From positions 1 through 53,558 of the forward strand of contig JABXKD010000014.1 of the NCBI GenBank assembly GCA_013375475.1: a stretch of 53,558 nucleotides of DNA, given 5' to 3'. Each line of letters opens with the position of its first letter. Position 1 is the first letter of the stretch. This DNA comes from Promethearchaeota archaeon (GTDB taxonomy: Archaea > Asgardarchaeota > Lokiarchaeia > Sigyniarchaeales > SOKP01). This document shows positions 1-7,923 of this stretch, in pieces. The position numbers were made by a program, and so were the translations under genes. The notes under the pieces are model-generated. The model worked only from the letters and a program-made list of their open reading frames with translations. It did no database searches and was not told the DNA's origin.

Positions 1-501
1 AATTACCCCCGAGATGTTCCCGAAGGATACTTAAAATCAAATTATGGGGATATGAATCAAGGACGATGGCGAGATTATTATTTAGCATATTATGGGATGG
101 GTGGAGATATAACTAAAACATTTTGGACTGATCCAGGCTTTTGGTGGTATGCGTGGTTTAATTTAGCTTTTACCTATAGTGAAGATGTAGACTACTGGAT
201 AGGTCGTATGTTTATGTCTAATGTCACGGAAAGAGCTACTTGGATAAGCAAAGTTGTTGATTTTGAACAAAATGACCAATATGCACATCTTTATGTCTCA
301 CAAACCGACGAAGGAATCCCCGTTTGGAAAGATTGGGAAGCCAGTATGTTCTATGGAGATATTAATTGGGCTTTACTTCGCTACGTAGGATTACCTTCCG
401 GTTATGAAGAAATTCCCGGTTTCACGACAGCATTCATAGTAGGTTCCATGTTCGTTACAATGGTTGGAATAATAGTTGTAATGCAAAAGAAACGAAAATA
501 A
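1..501 (+). CDS. C-terminal part of a cell-surface protein with membrane anchor (5' partial)
   Basis: The frame is open from base 1, so the gene begins before the window; the first internal ATG (base 52) is not its start. What is visible is about 166 residues of a Trp/Tyr-rich, acidic extracellular-type segment. It ends in a short PGF motif, one hydrophobic helix of about 20 residues and a basic KKRK tail. This is the layout of archaeal surface proteins anchored or processed at the C terminus. No catalytic family is recognisable in the visible part. A T-rich stretch follows the stop. Function unknown; the anchor assignment is fairly firm, any enzymatic role is not. Confidence 0.7.
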   Translation, partial: NYPRDVPEGYLKSNYGDMNQGRWRDYYLAYYGMGGDITKTFWTDPGFWWYAWFNLAFTYSEDVDYWIGRMFMSNVTERATWISKVVDFEQNDQYAHLYVSQTDEGIPVWKDWEASMFYGDINWALLRYVGLPSGYEEIPGFTTAFIVGSMFVTMVGIIVVMQKKRK

Positions 502-519
502 TAAAAATTTAAATTATTC

Positions 520-541
520 TTTTTTTTTTCTAGTTTTTTTT
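520..541 (+). terminator. Poly-T transcription end
   Basis: Two runs of T (about 10 and 8 bases) separated by a few bases lie just after the stop of the first gene. Archaeal RNA polymerase terminates at such T tracts without a hairpin. It lies between two convergent genes. Confidence 0.5.
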
Positions 542-618
542 CTGTAGTTAAGATGTCTTAATTATTTAAGAGAAAAGTTGGTAATGCTGAAAAGAAATTA
601 AGTAATTTACACTGGTTT

Positions 619-2832
619 CTAAAATCGATAAGCACCTTTCCCAATATTTTCATAAATAATTTCTGAAAGAGGAACGTATTCTTTACTATCAGGTAGAAGA
701 ATATAGATGGGATCATCTATTTTTTCGATGTCAAACGATTCTTTTTTCATTTTTAACTTCTGTATTTTGAAAGTGCTTGTCGTGGATAATTCGCAAAGAA
801 AGCGGAGAAATTTAGGTATTGCGTATTGAGGTAAATTTGCTTTAAGTACTGACAGAAGACCGTCAAAGTCAAAATTTTCACAAGTTTCCGAAGTAATAAT
901 CGAAGCCATACCCGCACGCCCATTAGTTCCCGGAATTTCTACGCCATAAACAGAAGTGTGCTCAACTTGCTTAAAGGAAGAAATGACATCCTCAACTTCT
1001 GAAGTAGATACATTCTCTCCTTTCCAACGAAATGTATCTCCTAAGCGATCGACAAATTGAGCGTGGTAATAACCTATATTTCGGATCATATCACCAGTAT
1101 TTAGCCAAGACTCTCCATTACCAAATGGATTTTTAATGATCTTTTTGATGGTTGCTTGTTTATCAGTATATCCCGCAAAAGTAGTTGGATTAACGATTTT
1201 CATTAGCAACAATCCCGCTTCACCTTCCTCAACCCTTTGAAAAAATCCTTTTTCGTCTCGAATAGGTGCATCAGCGGCGATATCGTATTTAACGAGAGCG
1301 TAAGGGTCAAAATTGAAACCAATAGTACAATCTCTATTAAAATAATTACAAAACATTCCCCTTATCTCTGTTGCTCCAAAATGTTCGTATACATTTCGAA
1401 TCCCAAATCTCTCCTTAAATTCTTTCCAAATCTCAGGACGAAGTCCATTCCCACAAATCTTATACACGCTATGGTTTCGATCTTCTGAACTGGGGGGTTG
1501 ATTTAATAGATACCGACATAATTCACCAATGTAATTAAAACAGGTAGCTTTGTGCTTTCTTACATCGTTCCAAAAATTAGATGCACTGAACTTTCGCGCC
1601 AAGGCTACAGCTGAACCATTACGCAAAGCACTAGCCCATCCTATATGTATTGCATTACTATGAAAGAAAGGGAGAGAAATGTATATGACATCATCAGGTT
1701 GCATATTCAGCGCAAACACACCCCACCCATAAGTTGAGCCCATCATATGAATGTGTCTCATAGGTGCTGCTTTAGGGAGTCCCGTTGTTCCTGATGTAAA
1801 AACATAGGCGTATGGATCTATTCCTTTAATTTCTTTTATTGTTGATGGTGTGTCCGTCTCTTGATCTTTAATTTTCTCCATTAAATTGATGAATCCTTTA
1901 GGAATTTCGATTTCACCCCTATCTATTAAAAAAAGGAGTTTATCTTTACTACTTATTCCTAGATCACTCATCACGTCGTGAAAGTTTTGAAAGAGTTCTT
2001 CACCAATTACATAAGCTTTTACTTTATTACTTTTAAAACTATGAATTAGCGATACGGACCGCTGTTTAGTGTTAATTAATGATGCGATCGTTCCAATTTT
2101 TGACATAGCTCCGATAATAATCATCAATTCTGGTCGATTTTCCAAAAAGACATTAATGATATCTCCCTTTTTTAACCCTATAGAACGAAAGTAATTAGCA
2201 TAACGGTTCATCTGTTCATTTAGCTCTTTGTAGGTATACTTCGTATCTTCATATAGAAGAGCAGGTCTATCGCTATAATGTTCCGCATTATAATCTAAAA
2301 GATCTCCAAAAGATAGATAGTTATCGGGGTTTAGTTCACCTATCCTTTCTCCTGCGTCAAACATCACATCTAAACGCCAATCAACTGAAAGTAGACCAAA
2401 CAAATAATCTTTATAACTTAGTGCGTATCCAGATAAAGATTTAGAATAACTCATATTTTTTTTTGTGGATCCTCCAAGTATCTCGTCAAAGGTGTCTATT
2501 AGGCGATCTCTGAGCCGTCTTAGAAGAAGTTTGTTCTCAATGCGCTTCATAAGCTCGTCTTCGCCTTCCTTAGTTATTTTATAATAGACTTTATTGTCAA
2601 GCTTATAATCTTCGATAAGATGGCTGCTTTTTAATTCAGATGCCCATTTATGAAATATTTTCTCGTCCATCCGATTTTCAATAGGAATGGTAGGGTCGTT
2701 TACTAACTCTATCAATTTATGAGGGCCATAAACTGCTAATGCAAAAAGAATAATATTATCGTACTTTTTTTTTACCAATTCGCGTATAAGACTTTTTGGA
2801 ATTTTATGAGGGATCGTGCTTACTAAAGTCAT
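619..2832 (-). CDS. Winged-helix domain fused to FATP-type acyl-CoA synthetase
   Basis: ANL-superfamily adenylating enzyme that would activate a fatty or other carboxylic acid to acyl-CoA via acyl-AMP. The P-loop TSGTTGLPK lies near residues 346-354. A later EHFGATE motif followed by an Asn/Gly-rich segment resembles the fatty-acid-transport-protein (FATP/SLC27) branch, and the C-terminal subdomain with GDTFRWKGENVS is present. Residues about 10-105 are extra: they read as a winged helix-turn-helix, with a wing ending YYKITKEGEDEL, followed by a helical linker. The total of 737 residues is therefore about 100 longer than usual. The gene is divergent from the thiolase at 2980, sharing a short promoter region with a perfect palindrome, which fits acyl-CoA metabolism and possible self-regulation. 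Substrate unknown. Confidence 0.85.
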   Translation of the reverse strand: MTLVSTIPHKIPKSLIRELVKKKYDNIILFALAVYGPHKLIELVNDPTIPIENRMDEKIFHKWASELKSSHLIEDYKLDNKVYYKITKEGEDELMKRIENKLLLRRLRDRLIDTFDEILGGSTKKNMSYSKSLSGYALSYKDYLFGLLSVDWRLDVMFDAGERIGELNPDNYLSFGDLLDYNAEHYSDRPALLYEDTKYTYKELNEQMNRYANYFRSIGLKKGDIINVFLENRPELMIIIGAMSKIGTIASLINTKQRSVSLIHSFKSNKVKAYVIGEELFQNFHDVMSDLGISSKDKLLFLIDRGEIEIPKGFINLMEKIKDQETDTPSTIKEIKGIDPYAYVFTSGTTGLPKAAPMRHIHMMGSTYGWGVFALNMQPDDVIYISLPFFHSNAIHIGWASALRNGSAVALARKFSASNFWNDVRKHKATCFNYIGELCRYLLNQPPSSEDRNHSVYKICGNGLRPEIWKEFKERFGIRNVYEHFGATEIRGMFCNYFNRDCTIGFNFDPYALVKYDIAADAPIRDEKGFFQRVEEGEAGLLLMKIVNPTTFAGYTDKQATIKKIIKNPFGNGESWLNTGDMIRNIGYYHAQFVDRLGDTFRWKGENVSTSEVEDVISSFKQVEHTSVYGVEIPGTNGRAGMASIITSETCENFDFDGLLSVLKANLPQYAIPKFLRFLCELSTTSTFKIQKLKMKKESFDIEKIDDPIYILLPDSKEYVPLSEIIYENIGKGAYRF

Positions 2833-2870
2833 AAATCATCAATTTTCACTTTAACTAGGATGAAAATACC

Positions 2871-2884
2871 TTATATTAATATAA
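2871..2884. promoter_or_regulatory. 14-bp perfect palindrome in divergent promoter region
   Basis: TTATATTAATATAA reads the same on both strands and lies between the divergent acyl-CoA synthetase and thiolase genes, next to a TATA-like element. It could be an operator for a dimeric winged-helix protein. AT-rich palindromes also arise by chance, so this is tentative. Confidence 0.35.
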
Positions 2885-2892
2885 ACTGTATA

Positions 2893-2903
2893 TTTATATA
2901 AAA
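2893..2903 (+). promoter_or_regulatory. TATA-like box for the thiolase gene
   Basis: TTTATATAAAA matches the archaeal TATA element and would place the transcription start near base 2925, leaving a leader of about 50 bases before the TTG start of the thiolase. Confidence 0.4.
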
Positions 2904-2966
2904 TCCTAAATAATTTAATAATAATACTAAAAAAATTAATTGAAAATATTTTGAAAATAATAAAAT

Positions 2967-2972
2967 AGGTGA
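2967..2972 (+). promoter_or_regulatory. Ribosome binding site setting a TTG start
   Basis: AGGTGA lies 7 bases before the TTG at 2980. The nearer ATG at 2977 is out of frame and reaches a stop after 8 codons, so the Shine-Dalgarno sequence supports the TTG start. Confidence 0.6.
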
Positions 2973-2979
2973 ATTATGT

Positions 2980-4251
2980 TTGAAAGAAGTGTACTTAGTT
3001 GATTACGCTCGTACAGCATTTTCTCGTTCACGACCGACTCAACCTGAGAGGGATGTGTTTGGAGAGATAAGAGGGGATGCGTTACTAGCTGAATTATTGA
3101 TGAAGTTTTTTGACGGAAGATTAGCAGATAAAGGGATAGAAAAAAAGGAGATAGGGGAAGTATCAGTCGGAGTCGCCGCGGGGGTATTAGAAAATTGGAT
3201 ATATGGGGGACGAATTCCGTTATTTTTAGCGGGGTTTCCTTTTAATGTTCCGGCTTTCTCTATAGATCGACAATGTGGTTCAGCAGGTAGCGGTATGCAT
3301 GTTGGCATTATGGAAATTATGACTGGACATACTAAAACCGCATTAGCAACGGGTTTTGAGCACATGACTCGCGTAAGAGGTAAAGGGACAGAGCCCAACA
3401 CATCGACAGCTAATAAAAACAGTATATTTTACAGACCAGATTTAGATTTGCAAACGACTTTTAACATGCTACAAACAGCACAGAAGTTATACGAAGAAGA
3501 AGTACCGACATTTACTAAAGAAGATCTAGACAAGTTTGGCGTGAGAAGTCATAATCTTGCTGTTAAAAGTCACGAAGATGGTTTTTTCAAAGGCGAAATA
3601 ATACCCATTGAAGGACACGCTCCCGGAAATGTTGAAGAGAAAATGATTATCGATAGGGATATGAACGCTCGAAAATCTACTCTAGAAGCTGTTTCTCAAC
3701 TGAGAAGATTATCACAACCTTTTTACCTCGAAAAAAATGGGGGAAAAGAAGGGTATGAAAAACGAGAAGGAACTTTAGAGGGCGTAATTACTGCCGGAAA
3801 TTCTTCTCCTCTAAATGCTGGAGCTACAGCAGCAGTGCTTATGGAAGCCGAAGAAGCTAAGAAAAGGGGAATTGACCCATTAGCAAAAATCGTATCAATT
3901 GGATGGGCAGGGGTAGATCCTACCGTAATGGGAAGAGGCCCAGTTCCAGCTACTAAAAAAGCGTTAGAATATGCGAACCTCACTGCTGAGGATATCGATT
4001 ATTGGGAAATCAATGAGGCTTTCTGCATTGTTGCGTTAAATTGTATGGATAAGTTTAACCTTCCTGAAGAAAAAGTAAATATCATGGGTGGTTCCACTGC
4101 TATCGGGCATCCATTAGGATCAACAATGGTACGGTTAACAGGCACCGTTGCAAGGATATTAAAAGAAAAGAATGCGAAATACGGTGTAGCGAACGCGTGC
4201 GTGGGAGGAGGACAAGGGGTAGCGACTATTGTGGAAAATCTCGACGCCTAA
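2980..4251 (+). CDS. Thiolase family acetyl-CoA C-acyltransferase
   Basis: Condenses two acyl-CoAs or cleaves a 3-ketoacyl-CoA with CoA. The thiolase catalytic set is present: nucleophile Cys99 in RQCGSAGSG, a NEAF motif, His377 in the IGHPLG motif and Cys407 in ACVGGGQG. The 423 residues are slightly longer than the usual ~390. Translation starts at TTG with a good AGGTGA ribosome binding site. The gene is divergent from the acyl-CoA synthetase, which suggests the two work in the same acyl-CoA pathway. Whether it runs in the biosynthetic or degradative direction cannot be told from sequence. NEAF is followed by Cys-Ile rather than the common Ala-Ala. Confidence 0.92.
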   Translation: MKEVYLVDYARTAFSRSRPTQPERDVFGEIRGDALLAELLMKFFDGRLADKGIEKKEIGEVSVGVAAGVLENWIYGGRIPLFLAGFPFNVPAFSIDRQCGSAGSGMHVGIMEIMTGHTKTALATGFEHMTRVRGKGTEPNTSTANKNSIFYRPDLDLQTTFNMLQTAQKLYEEEVPTFTKEDLDKFGVRSHNLAVKSHEDGFFKGEIIPIEGHAPGNVEEKMIIDRDMNARKSTLEAVSQLRRLSQPFYLEKNGGKEGYEKREGTLEGVITAGNSSPLNAGATAAVLMEAEEAKKRGIDPLAKIVSIGWAGVDPTVMGRGPVPATKKALEYANLTAEDIDYWEINEAFCIVALNCMDKFNLPEEKVNIMGGSTAIGHPLGSTMVRLTGTVARILKEKNAKYGVANACVGGGQGVATIVENLDA

Positions 4252-4505
4252 AAAATATCCCGAATGGTCAGTTTAGTTCAAACTAATATTAAAGGATATA
4301 AAAAATATTTTTAATTATCCATCTATTTTTTTTTAATGAATTTATTTCTATATTTGTAATTTTATTAAAAGAAAGCTATATAACGGAAAAACTGAAAGAA
4401 GGGTATAAGAACTAGCTGAACTATTGCTTTTATCTAAAAAAAGTAAAAAAATGTTAAATATTGAGCTTCTAGTAATGATAAAAAAAATAAAACTATTAAG
4501 CAATC

Positions 4506-5558
4506 TTATTTTAAGTAACTAGCGGCTGTTTTCAATCGTTTTTCAGCATCTTGAACAATTTCTTCAACGATAGCTCTAACTTTTTTCATATCGTCGATTA
4601 GACCAATACTCTGCCCAAGTAAAACCGCACCCGAATTAGTATCACCTTTATAGGCTGCTTCGTAGGCTTTTCCTTCCTTAATTATGTCTGCTTGAGTCAT
4701 TTGCGCTTCTTCAGCCATTTTAGCTTCTTTATCTGATACAAGACCGTGATGTAGCGAATACTCGTTTTTCCATAGCCGAATAGGTCCAAGCGCTCCAGTT
4801 GCTAAAATAGTATCTTGAGCCTTAGAAGTAGTAGGAATATTTTTATATTCTTTGGAAAATTCGCTTTCCTCTGATGCTATAAATCGTGAACCCATAGCAA
4901 CAGCCCCGGCACCTAACGCTAATGCGGCAGCAAGACCTTCACCAGTAGCAAAACCACCACAAGCAATTACTGGAAGATCTGGATGCTTTTTCATTACTTG
5001 TTGAAGTAAAACTAACGTACTGACCTGTTCGTAGGATTGGTGTCCCCCTCCCTCTGTTCCGGTAACGACTACACCATCGACACCAGAGGCCACACACTTA
5101 TCTGCAAGCCATAAAGCAGGAGCAACGTGGAAATGTTTTATTTGTGATCCACTTTCTTTTAACTTAAGATAAGCTTTAGATTGCGGTAAGGTTTTTGAGG
5201 ACCCAGCGCTAGTAATGGCATAAACGCATTGTTCCTTTAATTTTGGATTTGACATTATGAATTCAGGAATCTGCTTTACCATTATTGGTGCTTCAACTTC
5301 CCTTCTAGAGGTTCTTATATTAAATCCAAAAGGTTTATCTGTATGCTCAACAACCTCTAACATGTTATCTTTCAAAATTTGAACGGGATTTTTTCCAGCC
5401 ATGTAATCGCTAATTAAAGCAGAATGGCTCAACACACCTAGCCCTCCAGCTTCGGAAACAGCGATTGTTAATTGGGTTGTATAGAAAGGACCCATTGGTG
5501 CTGCGACGATTGGATGTTTAATCCCAAACATTTTAGTAATATTCGTTTCTAAAACCAT
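4506..5558 (-). CDS. Nitronate monooxygenase / 2-nitropropane dioxygenase-like flavoprotein
   Basis: FMN-dependent TIM-barrel enzyme of the NMO family, which also includes FabK-type enoyl-ACP reductases. The N-terminal GIKHPIVAAPMG, the central GTEGGGHQ and the phosphate-binding ACGGFATGEG followed by GAGAVAMGSRF are all present, at the family's usual length (about 350 residues). The start is placed at the ATG at 5558, preceded by GTGA at a suitable distance; an in-frame GTG three codons upstream is possible but would overlap that site. The gene is convergent with the thiolase. The physiological substrate is unclear: nitronate oxidation is unlikely to be the main role in an anaerobe, and a reductase role in acyl metabolism is possible from the neighbourhood. 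Confidence 0.85.
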   Translation of the reverse strand: MVLETNITKMFGIKHPIVAAPMGPFYTTQLTIAVSEAGGLGVLSHSALISDYMAGKNPVQILKDNMLEVVEHTDKPFGFNIRTSRREVEAPIMVKQIPEFIMSNPKLKEQCVYAITSAGSSKTLPQSKAYLKLKESGSQIKHFHVAPALWLADKCVASGVDGVVVTGTEGGGHQSYEQVSTLVLLQQVMKKHPDLPVIACGGFATGEGLAAALALGAGAVAMGSRFIASEESEFSKEYKNIPTTSKAQDTILATGALGPIRLWKNEYSLHHGLVSDKEAKMAEEAQMTQADIIKEGKAYEAAYKGDTNSGAVLLGQSIGLIDDMKKVRAIVEEIVQDAEKRLKTAASYLK

Positions 5559-5715
5559 ATAATTCACATCATTAATTATTTAATTTGTAGTTAATGACAC
5601 AAATTAATGAAGGCTAATAAAATTTTACTGGTGTAGGAAGTACATTTTCAGTCGTTATAGGTTTATATGATGATCTAGAGCGTCAAATCCTCAATAAATT
5701 GACATCTTACATTTA

Positions 5716-5733
5716 AAAGAAATCTTTAAATAG
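5716..5733 (+). promoter_or_regulatory. BRE/TATA-like promoter, probably leaderless
   Basis: A purine-rich stretch followed by CTTTAAATAG is centred about 26 bases before the ATG at 5754, with no Shine-Dalgarno sequence between. This spacing fits a leaderless transcript starting at or near the ATG. Confidence 0.45.
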
Positions 5734-5753
5734 TGCTACGTTGAACAATACTT

Positions 5754-7784
5754 ATGTCAAAAAAATCTAAAACAATAATTGCAATTCTTTTATTAGTAAT
5801 AGGTGGTGGCCTAATCCCAACTGGCATGATATTAAACGACACCATGCGATCTGAAGTCTATGATGGAGTTCCTGATGCTTTATTAGGTATTAGAGCACAA
5901 GCAATCCCTACCATAGAGGAAACAATACCAATCTTAGGAACCCCAGAAGTGCTTAAAGGAATTTTTGATGAAGCCTCTGCAGGTGTAGAACCGCTGTTAA
6001 AAGTAAAGTCAACACCTGACTCGCTCTTGGGTCTAAAAGCTAATATTAATGCATCTATTCCTGATTTAATAAACTTCGCAACAACGGCGCAACTTATTGC
6101 GACTTCCTTTGACTGGATGAATACTACCTACGGCTTCGATGTTGGAACTGACATATTCTTTAACGATCCGACTTTCGTTGACCCCTTTACAGGATTACTT
6201 GGCGTTTCTAATATGACAGGAGTTTCTCAAGGTTATACTTTAGCTGCTCGAACAAATCTACTACTCAATACTATACACGATGATTATATTGATCCCTTCG
6301 ATTTTCACGGTCTTATTACAGATCTTACTACAGGAAGTGGAGTAGGGGAGATTTATAATATCTTTTATTATATGGGGATATTAGGTGGTGATGTTTACAC
6401 AAATGTCGCACTCCCAGCAGCGTACAATATTACATTAGCTCAGGTAACCGATATATTTAACTATTTATGGACCATTATTACCTACTATGTTCCAGGCGCA
6501 TTCTCATATGCTTATGGCATTTCCACAGCTGAAGCAGCAGCAACGGGGTTTTACAGGCAATGGGCAAACGGTACTTTTGTTCCAGATGGAATTAATATAG
6601 GTGGAGGTTTAAAGGGTTTTGAAGTTGGAGTTCCAGAACCTACAAATATATCAGTCTCTACTTGCATAGATTTATGGAATCCTCTGCTTCCTTATACGTT
6701 TGTAACTGAAGCAGGATTAATGGCGTGGCTTGGAGCTGCAGCTGGTGATACCGGGCTCCAAACTCTTTTAATGTCGACTTTTAGCCTAACACCGACTCAA
6801 TTAAACATGTTACTAACATGGCTAGGGAATTTTATAGAGAATATCACTCCCGCACTTGTTTTAGGGAGTACTGGAAAGACTGTTAGTGAGCTCGCAACAT
6901 TAGCGTTCTTTGAACAATGGGCTAACGGTACAATCTTTGGTGAAGTGGTTCTCCCAGACGGATTTTTAGGTGAAGTTACATCCTCTTGGGCAGGAGCACC
7001 ATACTTTGAAGTAGGTTTACCAACTGCGAGTGGCCTTTCACTTTATGAATGTATAAGTCTTTGGAATCCCTTGGGCGATAAAACATTTATATACGGTGAG
7101 AGTTTTGAAAACTTATGGCTTCCTGCAATGCAGGGTAATTCAACGAGTCAAGGTACACTAATCGCAATCTTTGGAATTAGTCCTGGGGAATTAACAGCAA
7201 TTTTGACATGGATTGGTAGTTTAATTGGTCTAGATCCAACAGCGGGTCGCATTGCAGATATCATCGAATACAATACTGGTTTTACTGTACTCCAAATTGC
7301 CACATCATATTTCTATGACCAATGGGCTAATGGAACGGTGGAAGGGGAAGATTTTCTACCTGAAGGCTTCCTAAGTCAGCTAGATCCTCCAATTGAAGGT
7401 CCACCATACTTTGAAGTCGGTTTGTTTTATCCTACAGGGATTACTATTGCGCAAACTCTAGCACTTTGGGACGAAACTAGTGAGTATTCTTTAGTTACTG
7501 AGAGCGGTATTTACAAATGGTATCAAGCAGTTGAAGGAAATTTAAATTACACTACTCTAAAAGAACAAAATGGCGATTTAAGCGACCTACAAATGACTGG
7601 ACTTTTAGCATGGTTACCACAATTTAGAGATGTCATCGTCAATAAACTCGCAAAAGCTGATATGGGTCTGCCTCAAGAGCCTTATGAATTAGGACAAACG
7701 TTAGCTCTCAGCTTAGGCATAGCAGGAGGAATTCTCGCAGCCTTAGGTGTAATAGTGCTCTTATTAGCTAGAAGGTCATTCTGA
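5754..7784 (+). CDS. Membrane-anchored ectodomain protein with QWANGT repeats, possibly CD36-like
   Basis: 676 residues with one N-terminal hydrophobic helix (about 7-27) and one C-terminal helix (about 650-672) ending in RRSF. The roughly 620-residue segment between them would lie outside. It contains three repeats: a QWANGT motif, then a P-x-G-[FI] turn, then FEVG, then a [CQ]-x-x-LW motif. In the first two repeats the LW motif is followed by NP. Several Asn-x-Ser/Thr sites could be glycosylated. Two terminal membrane helices around one large ectodomain, plus the N-terminal G-x-x-L-I-P-x-G stretch, resemble the CD36/LIMP-2 receptor family, whose protist members I recall as carrying similar repeats. 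That relation is from memory and needs a profile search; the two-helix surface topology is direct. Confidence 0.6.
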   Translation: MSKKSKTIIAILLLVIGGGLIPTGMILNDTMRSEVYDGVPDALLGIRAQAIPTIEETIPILGTPEVLKGIFDEASAGVEPLLKVKSTPDSLLGLKANINASIPDLINFATTAQLIATSFDWMNTTYGFDVGTDIFFNDPTFVDPFTGLLGVSNMTGVSQGYTLAARTNLLLNTIHDDYIDPFDFHGLITDLTTGSGVGEIYNIFYYMGILGGDVYTNVALPAAYNITLAQVTDIFNYLWTIITYYVPGAFSYAYGISTAEAAATGFYRQWANGTFVPDGINIGGGLKGFEVGVPEPTNISVSTCIDLWNPLLPYTFVTEAGLMAWLGAAAGDTGLQTLLMSTFSLTPTQLNMLLTWLGNFIENITPALVLGSTGKTVSELATLAFFEQWANGTIFGEVVLPDGFLGEVTSSWAGAPYFEVGLPTASGLSLYECISLWNPLGDKTFIYGESFENLWLPAMQGNSTSQGTLIAIFGISPGELTAILTWIGSLIGLDPTAGRIADIIEYNTGFTVLQIATSYFYDQWANGTVEGEDFLPEGFLSQLDPPIEGPPYFEVGLFYPTGITIAQTLALWDETSEYSLVTESGIYKWYQAVEGNLNYTTLKEQNGDLSDLQMTGLLAWLPQFRDVIVNKLAKADMGLPQEPYELGQTLALSLGIAGGILAALGVIVLLLARRSF

Positions 7785-7808
7785 AAAGTTCAAAAAAATT
7801 AATTAAGA

Positions 7809-7820
7809 TTTTTTTTTTTT
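7809..7820 (+). terminator. Poly-T transcription end
   Basis: An uninterrupted run of about 12 T follows the stop of the 5754 gene and lies between it and the convergent glycyl radical enzyme gene. Confidence 0.5.
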
Positions 7821-7923
7821 CTTGTTCTCTTTATACGATTAATCGTTTTTTTATAGTGAAGTATAAAATTGAAGTTCACCTTACTTAATGCTTTTTCTTG
7901 TGTTGAAGAAAACAAAGCTCGAT

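Noticed and set aside
3039..3401. 120-codon open frame opposite the thiolase
   Set aside because: Shadow of the conserved catalytic region of the thiolase; Pro/Ser-rich composition typical of antisense frames.
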